A stretch of 11,642 nt of DNA from Larix sibirica. Lineage: Eukaryota; Streptophyta; Pinopsida; Pinales; Pinaceae. A model generated the notes under the pieces. It saw only the letters and a list, made by a program, of their open reading frames with translations. It made no database searches and was not told the origin of the DNA. Every line of letters starts with the position of its first letter. Position 1 is the first letter of the stretch. The stretch lies in assembly GCA_004151065.3 (NCBI GenBank), contig NWUY0300093987.1, positions 5,159 to 16,800 of the forward strand, given 5' to 3'. This document shows positions 1 through 7,935 of this stretch, one piece after another. Made by a program: the position numbers and the translations under genes.

Positions 1-166
1 ATTTATTATAACAAACATATACAAGCTGATAAGTGAACTGAGAAGCAAGAGGTTGCAATAAGAAATATATTTAGACTTCCGGTTGTGGGATATAGGCCAA
101 TGAGAAAATGAGAAAAATGTTAACCAACAAAACCAAGGGATATAGCATGAAAAACAAAAAACGCAC

Positions 167-260
167 CAGTCTGCAGTCAATCCATCTTCACTAGTTATGC
201 CTCTCATTGCAACTGCATATGAGTCAGTTCTTGTATCACCTTGTAGAGCAATAGTCTTTA
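167..260 (-). other. exon-like open segment, unidentified
   Basis: On the minus strand a pyrimidine-rich acceptor (TTTTTTTACAG) is followed by 94 nt open in one frame and then a possible donor, GTGCGT. The translation is protein-like and hydrophilic, with pieces such as ALQGDTRTDSYAVAMRG and TSEDGLTADW; the last Trp codon would be split by the donor. I do not recognise the family. It could be a surviving exon of a decayed gene whose other exons lie at higher coordinates on the same strand, or chance. Splice sites and frame are what I see; exon status is inference. Confidence 0.3.
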
Positions 261-716
261 CTGTAAAAAAATGTGAAAGATTGCCAAATGGAATAGTATA
301 GTCTAGCATCCTTGATTGAATTGATAAAGATCGCATCAACCTATTAAAAGTTGCAAACATACATGATAAATTTATACCACTCTTACACTATCAATTAAGA
401 GTGCATCCATATTACATACATATTGCGTATATATACCAGGCATATGGTCTCCAAGGAATTTCCTTCAGTGACATCACCCAAAATGTATACAACTAAGCAA
501 AAATTAGGGAATGGATATTGCCTCTTAAGAAATCCTTGAGGAACACTCAAGATTTTTCCTAGTTTTTGCACCTTTTCATATTTAGAACCACAAATATGAG
601 ACTACCAGTACTTAAATGAGTCCTAAAAAATAACTTTAAAAAGGACTGTATTATCATAAAGTAACTAATAAGTGAGCAGAAGTAGACATTAAAGAAAAGG
701 TTTAAAGGAGATAGAC
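261..716. other. no gene seen
   Basis: AT-rich DNA with no ORF of note, no tRNA and no recognisable transposon ends. If the flanking exon-like segments belong to one decayed gene, this stretch would be its intron. Confidence 0.5.
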
Positions 717-790
717 CTCATCTTTGGAAAGCCACTTAAGAGGCTTAATAAGTTTTAGATTCATTTCTTCTGGAAGCCCCTCAACATTAT
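717..790 (-). other. exon-like open segment, unidentified
   Basis: Reading the minus strand down to a GAG|GTCTAT donor-like site at 711-719 gives an open, plausible peptide containing [12 protein letters not shown] and [10 protein letters not shown]. The upstream limit is unclear because the frame stays open past 790. Phase fits the segment at 167-260 only if a second AG, 5 nt inside that segment, is used as acceptor. Family unknown. A competing frame in the same place encodes a 64-residue ORF (761-955), so the choice of frame is uncertain. Confidence 0.25.
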
Positions 791-1344
791 GATGGCTCTT
801 GATTGTGTGGGAGTGATCTCTCCCACTCCTATGTGGTGGACACGACTCAACCACATATGGGTACAGAGTACACTAGAACAAGAACTTTGGATTCCTTCCC
901 AATTTTTTTTCCAAACTTGCAGAAAATTCATCAAAAATGTGGATGAACTCCCCACTGATAGCCTTCTGTTTTCTTTCAGGATTTGTTACTCCTTTGAGTT
1001 TATTAAAAAAAGGCTATGTTGCATCAATGCAAGTCAAGGACAAATTAAGATGACTATTAAACATGGCCATTACACGCTTTGTCTCATTGTACCTGACGGA
1101 ATATGACATAATGGTATCGAAGCATAGGAATCGTGAGCTCCCACCAAATGTGTGAATTGAAAACCATTCAAACTAATCTCTACTAGCTTACACTCAATAT
1201 CACATTATAACATAGCTTTGTAGAACAACTACATATAACATGCTTTAATCATTTTCATCAATTTATACTAAATTATAATCTCATCTCACAGTAAAGCATA
1301 ATCTTCCAAAACAGGTATGCATTGCAAGATGCTTTTCAACTCAC
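791..1344. other. no gene seen; two small hairpins
   Basis: Short ORFs overlap here on both strands without resembling a known family. Two adjacent perfect 7-bp inverted repeats are visible: GTGGGAG at 807-813 with CTCCCAC at 820-826, and ATGTGGT at 831-837 with ACCACAT at 850-856. The rest is AT-rich and featureless. Confidence 0.5.
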
Positions 1345-1575
1345 CTCAAACATAAAGCTTGTCTCTGAGTGCTTTGTGTCCAAGAGTTGTTGCAACTGTC
1401 GAGTCTAGACCAACTGACAATGCACACATATGGAAAGATCCACTAGTCCCACGAATCCTTTAAATGTTAGAATTTGTTCTTCTAACACATCCTCAAGTTT
1501 ACAGTCAGCTATGATTCCACAAAAACTAAAAATAAAATGCCATAGCATCTCCATCCCAAGCACTGAATGGGTCAC
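1345..1575 (-). other. exon-like segment bounded by splice-like sites
   Basis: On the minus strand a CCACAG acceptor-like site (1576-1581) and a GAG|GTGAGT donor-like site (1339-1347) enclose 231 nt. One frame is open except for one TAG. A second frame reads a protein-like run near the 3' side (CALSVGLDSTVATTLGHKAL). Just inside the acceptor, CAGTGCTTG followed by GGATGG resembles the conserved QC(L/I)SGF codons of plant aspartic proteases, so this may be a further remnant of the adjacent protease pseudogene. That link is tentative. Confidence 0.25.
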
Positions 1576-1689
1576 CTGTGGTACATGGTCAAAAACTCAG
1601 TGAGATTAATTGTTAACTACCAAAAAAATTTAATTTTATAATGGAAATAAAATGATTTGTAAAGGAAAAGGCACTCATGCTTATTATAA

Positions 1690-2636
1690 CATTACAATAG
1701 TTGCTTGAGCATCAAATACAAACAATTCTATTTTCAATGTGGTTTGCAAGAAAGGAAGACGATATCAATTGCAAGCAACTTCTCCAAAGAGGCTTTGCAC
1801 AAATGCTTAGTTCCACATGTGATTACATGCAGAGCATTGATTAATGGATATTCTTAGGGAGGCAATATAATAGAGCAAGCTTCTAAACTTCTTCATCCAA
1901 TGATAGGCTTTTGAATTTATTTGATTACAGTCATAGGATGAGTCGTACGAATCCTAAGTTCTTTTCCATTATCTCCTTTCATTGAGACTTCCATATTATT
2001 TGATAACCAAGAAACACAATTTATGACTGATTATCACCACTGGATAATCACATATCCATATTGTGAAACTACTGTTTTACATTTCTTGCTAACAATGTCT
2101 GAGATATCAATAGTAGTGTTGATCTATGTTATAATGCCTGATGGACCAGTTAGCAAAGAAATTCCAAAATCTACAATAGCAGCATAACCTCTAGTACATA
2201 AACCTGTTGATTTATTATCAATGAGGAAATGTCCCATGTCAAACTGCTAGTAATTCTCTCTTATTGATAAAGCTTGTGCTTGTTGTGCCATTGTTGAAGC
2301 TTTAACTTCTGGAATAGGTTCAATTGTATCTCCAGTTCCAGGACCTATGACATTTGTCTCTCCATATTTTTGCATGTGCGTTGAAAATCTTCTTCAAATC
2401 TATGGAAAGAGATAGCTTGCTTGTAATTTGGCAATATTACCATTGTGTAGCACCTTCATGGTGTAAGCAGTCTTCTTCATGTGTCCCATAATACATCTAA
2501 TCAATCCACTTCTTTTACAAACGAGAGATTTCTTTATTGAGGCGGTCATAGGGCTGGGAAAGGCCTTTCCTTTGCTATTTCTGCAGAGGTAAATTAAGGT
2601 AACCAAAGAAGAGCAAGACAAATTGAAGATAGCCAT
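1690..2636 (-). pseudogene. phytepsin-type aspartic protease pseudogene
   Basis: Plant vacuolar A1 aspartic proteases cleave proteins with two catalytic aspartates and carry a saposin-like plant-specific insert. The best-preserved stretch reads from about 2255 down to 2040: (W)QFDMG, then STGLCTRGYAAIVDFGISLL, TGPSGIIT, and SKKCKTVVSQYG. These follow the family order around the second active site, before the insert. The normal DSGTS site reads DFGIS: the Asp remains, but Ser and Thr are lost by what look like C-to-T changes. Two TAG stops sit in this block: 2247-2249 at the Trp of YWQFDMG and 2124-2126 at the Gln of ITQIN. Further down are weaker echoes of the end of the insert and the block after it (LFGEVACN, LPFLQTTLK, VFDAQATIV; about 1800-1690). 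A candidate start with a hydrophobic leader (MAIFNLSCSSLV) lies at 2636. The first catalytic half (DTGSS) is missing and the C-terminus is not found. Nonfunctional. The core call is firm; the N-terminal part and the exact ends are tentative, and a 3' splice-like CTGCAG near the leader leaves room for other readings. Confidence 0.82.
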
Positions 2637-2786
2637 GGATAATGAAATTTTCTCTGAATAGCACAACACTCACTCTTTGTCGTTTTCAAAGTTTCACGGA
2701 GCCAAAAATGACATAAAGAAACAAATAACTCAAATTCCTAGTTTAAAAATCTAGAGTAAAACCCTAGCACAAAATTGTGGGGGAGA

Positions 2787-4280
2787 AAACATACATTCAA
2801 CCTCGTAGGCAGCTGAAGGTAGGTCAGGGGTATTTTTATTAAAGAAAGAAAACCGTTGTGAAGCTTCAACGAAAATTCCAATTTGGGGATCTCTCCAGCT
2901 TAAGAGAGACTGAAATCTTTCACCCTATGTTGCTAAGTCTCCGACCACAGTCTGTATTCTGCCCGCAACACTCCTGAATCGATCGTAGCGCATCGTCACA
3001 ATTTCAGAATCCCTTGAAGCCGAGAAAGTGTCGAATTCCTCATCAAGTTCATCAGGAAGCACCGCCTCAGCATGAGAGAGGCGAGTGTCCATGTGAGGCG
3101 GGTGTCTTGGCCGCCATTGAAAATGCTAGATGCCAATCAGGAACATGTAGAGAAAAACAGTAGGCAGCATGAGTTCCGGGTACCATACCAAAATGAGGAA
3201 CAAGACATGCACCAATACTGTCGATATAGGGTTCTTCTAATTGAAAATCTCGTCAAACCACTTGCCCACCGCAATCAGGCCGGACAAGACAGACATGATC
3301 CTGAAGAAATTTGCCTTGCTGCGATGCATGCTCCAGATGTGAGAATCCACATCTATCATATACTCCACCATCTCTTTCCGCAGCAGAGGCTCGTCCCTGC
3401 TTAGCCTCATCGCTTGATAACGCAGGCTCTCCAGCAAACCCACGGACAGCGGGTGTAGGTAATGCATTTTAGGCAACAGAGGGGTAATATAAATATGCAT
3501 CATGTTCACCAGAGACGAGCAAGGGAATCACACTTCCAGCTGAAGCTCACCCATTTTCTTCACACCATTGGGATGTAAGACCAAAAGAGGATAACCATGA
3601 GTATAAAGTCGATCGGTTTCAAGGGCCGAGAGACGAATACGTTCCTTACCAATCTTGGCATCCTTTTCATTACTGCCCCCTCCATGCAGATGACAATTAT
3701 AAAAAAAAACCCAACTGTGATCACAGTGCAATGATTATAAACCTCCCATGTATACTGCTTATTCCGCTTAGGACAAAAGCTATCTATAATGGTCCTATTC
3801 CTAACTCACTTCTTCCCATACTTAGCAACGCAATAGGCATCTGTGGTGCCTCTTCCATCCTTGGTCTTTATTCGCAGCAATCCAGAGCACTCGGAATTCC
3901 AATCTCCAAAACCCCAAGCGAGGGGTTTCCACAATTGCTTGGTTGTTGGCCTCAGATCACTGCTGTAATGTGTCAACTCATCCAGAACATGCTACCCACC
4001 ATCCAAACAGAGCCTAAGGTGTATCTAGCTTGCAAACTTGATCTCCTTCTTCTTGGGATCCATATCGGCTGGGCTGTCGATAGCCTTCACGGTCACCTCT
4101 GGATAATGGCCCTAATCACTGCACTGAAGAGCTTGGGCCTCTATGACATTAACCCTAACACACCAGAGCTTCAGGGAGAGATATACCTTGGAGCAGATAT
4201 TTTCCAGGTCGTCTGAATGAACTATGGCTGCGTTAGAATACCAATCCTCTGGGAACGCCTTGTCCACCTGGTTCCTTGCA
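2787..4280 (-). pseudogene. MCTP (C2 / PRT_C, FTIP/QUIRKY-like) pseudogene, C-terminal half
   Basis: Plant MCTPs are ER-anchored C2-domain proteins at plasmodesmata and ER-plasma-membrane contacts. The minus strand reads in family order. First comes the start of a C2 domain (KAFPEDWYSNAA, SKVYLSLKLWCVRVNVIEAQ, 4255-4130). Then comes the linker and last C2 domain (KKKEIKFAS, HVLDELTHYSSDLRPTTKQL, KTKDGRGTTDAYC, 4050-3840; KQYTWEVYNHCTVITVG to about 3711). The PRT_C region follows (YPLLVLHPNGVKKMGELQLE; MWSM-type block DVDSHIWSMHRSKANFFRIM; GLIAVGKWFDEIFN), then the membrane segment (VLVHVLFLILVWYPELMLP), and the tail (RHPPHMDTRLSHAEA, LPDELDEEFDTFS, RYDRFRSVAGRIQTVVGDLA).

Damage: stops at 4112-4114, 4025-4027, 3992-3994, 3806-3808, 3528-3530, 3237-3239, 3126-3128 and 2925-2927; frameshifts near 3922, 3883 and in the nine-A tract 3701-3709; a deletion of roughly 80-90 codons near 4090; a 15-nt deletion near 3407; loss of most of the final membrane segment near 2870. 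All upstream C2 domains are absent. Family genes are usually intronless in the coding region, so lack of introns does not prove retroposition; no poly(A) was seen. Confidence 0.95.
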
Positions 4281-4293
4281 GGGTCTCCCAAAA

Positions 4294-4535
4294 CTCGAAC
4301 GGAAGCCCCGTAACTTCAGCACCTTGCTATCTAAACAAGAACGGCAGGCCCTATAACTTCAGCCACACGCTATCAGAACTTGAACGTCAGGATGCCTAAC
4401 TTTGGCACTGTGTTATCTCTCCGCCAAAAATTTGGTAGAAATGAAAAACTTGAACAACGGGCCCATAACTTCAACGTCATGCTATCCGAATTCAAAGTGC
4501 AGGCCCGGTAACGCGCTACCTCTTCGCTAAAAATT
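4294..4535. repeat. degenerate tandem array, 43-bp period
   Basis: Five diverged units. The core TAACTTCAGC or a variant starts at 4311, 4354, 4397, 4466 and 4509, giving spacings of 43, 43, 69 and 43. Units begin with a (C)TTGAAC-like stretch, carry GGCCC or GCCCC before the core and usually end in GCTATC. Units 3 and 5 share an added 3' piece (CTCCGCCAAAAATTTGGTAG versus CTTCGCTAAAAATTCGATG), which explains the 69 spacing and points to a higher-order unit. The array is GC-richer than its surroundings and starts within about 15-25 bp of the point where MCTP homology ends. I do not recognise the family; it may be a minisatellite or the internal repeat of a transposon. Confidence 0.8.
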
Positions 4536-4603
4536 CGATGAAAATAGTAAATTTGACGGAAATGACAAATTTGGTAGTGAAAATGTACGTGGCAAGATTC
4601 TAT

Positions 4604-4618
4604 TCGTCTGATAGACGA
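4604..4618. repeat. small perfect inverted repeat
   Basis: TCGTCT, GAT, AGACGA: 6-bp arms around a 3-nt loop. No partner feature suggests a role. Confidence 0.5.
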
Positions 4619-4680
4619 GGAATCTAGCTACAGTGTTGACAAAGCTTTTCTCATTGAGAAAACGCCTTCGGTGTAAAGAT

Positions 4681-4799
4681 ATGCATTTTAACAATCTTAG
4701 TAAACTAAAATCCAAATACATATTGTAATCACATAAAGGAAGGGAGTTAAAGGAGATCCATTTTAACACTCTCTTCAAAATAAAATTCAAATACATATT
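4681..4799. repeat. two-copy direct repeat, 75-bp period
   Basis: 4681-4724 and 4756-4799 align without gaps with 36 of 44 positions identical. The offset is 75 nt (25 codons), so the repeat is also visible in the minus-strand ORF 4527-4796, where MYLNFILKRVLKWIS is echoed by MYLDFSLLRLLKCIS. That 89-residue ORF has no recognisable domain and is probably non-coding; the frame is kept open by the low stop content of the repeated DNA. Confidence 0.75.
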
Positions 4800-4806
4800 T
4801 TACAAT

Positions 4807-5159
4807 TTGTTTGTAAAAATTCTTTATAACATGCATTTTTTCTTTCAAACTTATACTGACAACAAAACAATACTACTCACCACCATATGTTTCACCATTG
4901 AAGTGCCTTTGTAGAATAATTCACATTTGATCAAAATCTTTTAATACATACATACTTTGATACAAATTTAAATACATAATGATGAATAAGAAAATCAATA
5001 ATAAGTAGAAAGGAACAAATCCAAATTCATTAGTTCACATATTATTCACATGATGATAAAATATATAGTAAAATCCTATGTTAACCACCTTAATGCTACA
5101 ACGCATAATGAATATATCTAAAGATAGGCATAAAGTGGTCTCATGAATTAAACAATGGG
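4807..5159. other. no gene seen
   Basis: AT-rich sequence with no ORF of interest, no RNA gene and no transposon end that I can support. Confidence 0.5.
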
Positions 5160-5406
5160 GGAAATAATGCGAACAAGAACTCCCTTAAAACCTTTGAATC
5201 TAAGGGCAAAACAAGAAGGTGCATATTTGAACTTGGTCACTACAAAATGAGGGTGCTCCCATTAAAATAGATTTTCTACAAAGGAAATAATACGAACAAG
5301 AACTCCCTTAAAACCTTTGAATCTAAGGGTCAAAACAAGAAGGTGCATATTTGAACTTGGTGACTACAAAATGAGGGTGCTCCCATTAAAATAGATTTTC
5401 TACACA
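5160..5406. repeat. near-perfect tandem duplication, 123/124 bp
   Basis: Copy 1 is 5160-5282 and copy 2 is 5283-5406. Differences seen: G/A in ATAATGC versus ATAATAC, one extra T in copy 2 (GGGCAAAA versus GGGTCAAAA), C/G in GGTCAC versus GGTGAC, and A/C at the final TACAAA versus TACACA. About 97 percent identity makes this the youngest rearrangement visible in the window. It contains no ORF or known motif. It could also be an assembly artefact, although the differences argue against simple read collapse. Confidence 0.97.
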
Positions 5407-5720
5407 GGATGGTTGTGTTGGCATTTCTAGTTGTGAAACAAAAATAGGATGTCAATCCTTATAATGTTTATTTTATCCCACATTGGACACAAATTTTCAC
5501 TCAAAATGGGGACATTGTGTATTTTAACAAGGCTAACATCTATGGTATTTATCATAAGCACACTCCGAGAGCCCCCACTATGTGACTTTTTTTGGACAAA
5601 ATATTAATGCTTTCATGGTTGGAAGTGAACATGTATTATCAAATAGTAGCAAGACTTGTATATTTTTTTGTAAAACTACAGCTGTATATTTAAAGAAGGG
5701 GAACCAAAATTACATGTCGA
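5407..5720. other. no gene seen; host flank of the putative Helitron
   Basis: AT-rich, with no ORF or RNA gene. It includes TCCCACATTGG at about 5475, a motif common in plant repeats, which alone does not define an element. The base at 5720 (T on the minus strand) would be the host T that follows a Helitron 3' end. Confidence 0.45.
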
Positions 5721-5736
5721 CTAGCTAGCTTAGGCG

Positions 5737-5766
5737 GTCTAGGGTGATGAGACCACCACCCTAGAC
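5737..5766 (-). repeat. Helitron-type terminal hairpin
   Basis: Ten perfectly paired bases (GTCTAGGGTG with CACCCTAGAC) extend by a G-T wobble, T-A and G-C on the minus strand, giving a 13-bp stem with a 4-nt loop, GTCT. On the plus strand the wobble becomes an A-C mismatch, so the fold is better on the minus strand, the strand that would carry the CTAG end. Confidence 0.75.
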
Positions 5767-6120
5767 TCTCAAAAATGCTAGGAAGATTAACCATAGAGCA
5801 AAAAATACATGTCTCAGGGGACCATGTTCAAAAAGAGTCTTTACAAAACAACCCAAAGAACAAACCAGTACATAATAGTAAACTATTAAACCATAAAAAC
5901 CAAAAACGATGATCGTCACAGTAGGAGCTAGGGGCTTCCAAAGTAAGCCTAAGTGTTTGCTTCTGCATTCTGGGGGCTCGACTTGTCCTCGATGATGGGA
6001 CAACTTCCAAAGAAATCGTCATCTCATCTCTGGGGAGGGATTTTGGGTGTCAGAGGTTCAGCTTTGCGTAGAGGCGAAGCATCCCCTTCAATTTTTCAAA
6101 TCTTTTTGTAATGCATAGAA

Positions 6121-6720
6121 TCAATGGTAGTTGGAATAGGAAAGGAGGTTGCAAGGGGAGGAACCCCCGGTAAGGAAACCGCAGCAAGAGATCCAAGAAG
6201 GGGAACCCATGATGATGACAGAGACTTCCGCAGCAACACCTTGTGAGCCATGTAGAGTGGCTCTCGAAGCAGTTTCTCCTGTAGCAGTGGCAATGCCTCC
6301 AGGCCGAGTGCCAACCTCTTCAACAAGTTCATCATTGTTAAAACTGGGAGCATCTTGACCAGAGTCATGGCGAGGAGTTGCTTTGATAATGAAGGATTAC
6401 TTGCCACCATCCAAGCTGGTGTTCGGAGTTGCGAGCTTTTCATCCAACTAAACCAAGTGAGCCCTGGTATCCATAATGGAGGTCTTGGAAATGTTCCAGT
6501 TTGACACCATTTCCTCAACGAGAGTAACCAACCTGTTCTTGATTAATCAGTAGTAATTAAATTGTTTACCTTGGTTGCCAGAGGTGAGAATGTCAGAGAC
6601 CCTGCTGGATTCCCAATCATCGGTTAACATTCGAACTGGAGCTGAGACATTGTCATTGCAGCCACTGATGGTCGTCTTATCCTTGTTCGGGGGGGTTACA
6701 TTCCGACCGAGACCATGACC
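6121..6720 (-). pseudogene. degraded protein-coding-like segment, unidentified
   Basis: One minus-strand frame runs 200 codons with internal stops only at 6547-6549, 6448-6450 and 6397-6399 before a stop at 6121-6123. The residues are protein-like and partly acidic: NVTPPNKDKTTISGCNDNV, MLTDDWESSRVSDILTS, KNRLVTLVEEMVSNWNISK, LDEKLATPNTSLDGGK, SFNNDELVEEVGTRPGGIAT. No domain is recognised. A gag-like or captured host-gene origin is possible. Base composition is GC-richer than the flanks. An uninterrupted 140-residue ORF in another minus frame (6096-6518) is hydrophobic and low in acidic residues and is more likely a shadow, but I cannot prove which frame was real. Confidence 0.45.
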
Positions 6721-6721
6721 T

Positions 6722-6754
6722 GCACCTCTCTTGGAGGTGCCTCATGGATGAGGC
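6722..6754. repeat. two abutting hairpins
   Basis: GCACCTC (6722-6728) pairs with GAGGTGC (6734-6740) across a 5-nt loop. GCCTCAT (6739-6745) pairs with ATGAGGC (6748-6754) across 2 nt. The two structures share bases 6739-6740, so only one full fold can form at a time. They lie at the frame break between the two protein-like segments. Confidence 0.6.
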
Positions 6755-6865
6755 ATGGCATGATCAACGAGCTCACAAGTAATAAAAATTGAAAAAGAGA
6801 ACTCAACAGTAGAAACGCACATAGGATAGCAGATGAGGGTGGTGAAATGCCACTTCTTCATATCA

Positions 6866-7111
6866 AGAGACTTGGGGAGGGATCCTCGAGGCATCACATG
6901 TGGGATCATGATGAACATACTTCTCCCGTTATTGCGAGGGGACGTTGCCAATCGAAACAACTTCATTTCCAACCACCCCTGCATCATCCATATTAATAAC
7001 CTCGCTCGAGTGCATGCCATCCTGCCAGGGAGATGGCGAGTGCCTTGAGCTGCTGCCAAGCAGGTGAACCGCACTGCCATCTATGAAATGGAAGATGTTG
7101 ACACCTGCATC
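6866..7111 (-). pseudogene. degraded protein-coding-like segment, unidentified
   Basis: Open minus-strand frame of 82 codons with a single stop at 6929-6931. It reads DAGVNIFHFIDGSAVHLL, SSSRHSPSPWQDGMHSSEV, NMDDAGVVGNEVVSIGN, then HHDPTCDASRIPPQV. It begins beside a splice-acceptor-like GGATGCAG. It is out of frame with the segment at 6121-6720 but on the same strand, so both may derive from one gene or element. Family unknown. A longer competing ORF (6742-7080, minus, another frame) is probably a shadow. Confidence 0.4.
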
Positions 7112-7194
7112 CGGGGAGAAAGACTTGTATTATTATTGAAGAATGTGATATTTATTATGCTACAGTTGACAATTGATTTTATTTTGTGACATTT

Positions 7195-7269
7195 GTACGT
7201 TGTTTTTTATTGGAAGATAATGAATGAAAAATGTATGTTGTTTTTTATGGAAGATAATGAATGAAAGAT
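7195..7269. repeat. 38/37-bp tandem duplication
   Basis: 7195-7232 and 7233-7269 differ by C/T in GTACG versus GTATG, one missing T, and A/G near the end. The unit has a T-run followed by GGAAGATAATGAATGAAA. It lies in AT-rich DNA between the Helitron candidate and the Gypsy pol relic; no function is suggested. Confidence 0.9.
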
Positions 7270-7299
7270 GGTTATTTATGCTACTATTTTATGCCCTTG

Positions 7300-7935
7300 A
7301 TGAGACGGGTTTCTAAAGGTCAATAATTAGAAAATATTGAATACAAGAACCAAAGCTACATTATCCTATTGATGTTGGAAACTGTGCACCACAAACTAGT
7401 CTAGAGGCCCTAAGCTAACTATAGAATCCTTCATGGGTAATATTAATTTCATCAATGGATTTTTCCCCAGTTTGTTTGAAATAATTGACCCAATCCATAA
7501 TATTTCAAGGAAATATGTTGAGTTACATTGGGATAAGGATGCCAAATTTCTTTTGATCTATATAGGATGTTATTATTGCTACACTTGTTCTTGCTAAGCT
7601 TGGTTTTTAGAGATAAATTAGATCTATACCAATGCTATGGAATAGGTTGTTTTATCTATTCTAGTATAGTAAGTTAGATGCTAAAATTTTCAAATGAATA
7701 GTGACTATTATAAGTCAAAGTTTGAATATTAATGAGGTAAGATTCTCTATAATTGAAAAATATGCTTTTCCCCTCATTATTGATTTGAAAAAAAATCAAC
7801 AATATGTTTTAGGCAAGCACTTAATAGTAATATTATCATTGTCTCTTGTAAAACACTTGTTGTCTTAAACCTATTTTCAGGAAACGTTTGCGATATGGCT
7901 TACTAAAATTCAATAATTAGACCTAGAAATTTTCC
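7300..7935 (+). mobile_element. Ty3/Gypsy pol relic: RT end and RNase H
   Basis: The plus strand holds the end of a Ty3/Gypsy reverse transcriptase and its RNase H. After a weak VSKG block and APQTSLEALS (about 7310-7414) comes SFMGNINFINGFFPSLFEII (7427-7486), corresponding to the family block usually read as FLGxxxFxRRFIPxFaxI, followed by DPIHNISRKYVELHWDKDAK. After a badly decayed piece (about 7565-7740), RNase H resumes at 7743: FSIIEKYAFPLIIDLKK, QQYVLGKHLIVI, VKHLLS, a stop at 7866-7868, then FAIWLTKIQ and LDLEI. The glutamate of the EK block survives. The usual Asp of the next block (DHxALxxLL) is not seen, so the enzyme would be dead even without stops. No integrase, protease or LTR was found beside it. 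It is a truncated old insertion. Confidence 0.87.

Larger units (their letters stand above)
5721..7111 (-). mobile_element. putative non-autonomous Helitron, 3' part
   Basis: Helitrons are rolling-circle transposons that end in CTRR, placed about 10-12 nt after a hairpin, insert between A and T, and often carry captured gene pieces. On the minus strand a hairpin (5766 to 5737) is followed by 12 nt, then CTAG (5724 to 5721), then T (5720). Degraded protein-like sequence of the same orientation lies upstream (6121-7111). No Rep or helicase is visible, so it would be non-autonomous. The 5' terminus (expected to begin TC, often TCTMTAYTA, preceded by A) was not found; the upper limit given is only the end of the protein-like sequence. 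The 3' structure is seen; the assignment is inference from one terminus. Confidence 0.55.

Noticed and set aside
1112-1123. Mutated tRNA-Met primer binding site (TGGTATCGAAGC)
   Set aside because: It resembles TGGTATCAGAGC but has an internal shift, and no LTR, gag or pol follows it.
2400-2525. Copia-type gag zinc knuckle (GHMKKTAYTMKVLHNG)
   Set aside because: It resembles GHxK..C..LHG, but the cysteine pattern is absent, and the position suits the start of the protease pseudogene as well or better. Undecided, so no transposon was called.
3072-3404. Plus-strand ORF of 110 codons
   Set aside because: It is antisense to the PRT_C region of the MCTP pseudogene, which reads clearly on the minus strand.
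3731-4399. Long plus-strand ORFs (161 and 60 codons)
   Set aside because: They lie antisense to the MCTP pseudogene and its adjoining repeat; the minus strand explains the sequence and the plus translation has no domain.
5761-6022. Two minus-strand ORFs of 80 and 64 codons
   Set aside because: They overlap in different frames inside the putative Helitron's 3' part, are rich in Phe/Leu and match no family.
7655-7685. Helitron 5' end on the minus strand (ACTATACTAG, near TCTATACTA)
   Set aside because: The first base is wrong and it sits inside the Gypsy pol relic; a chance match is likely.
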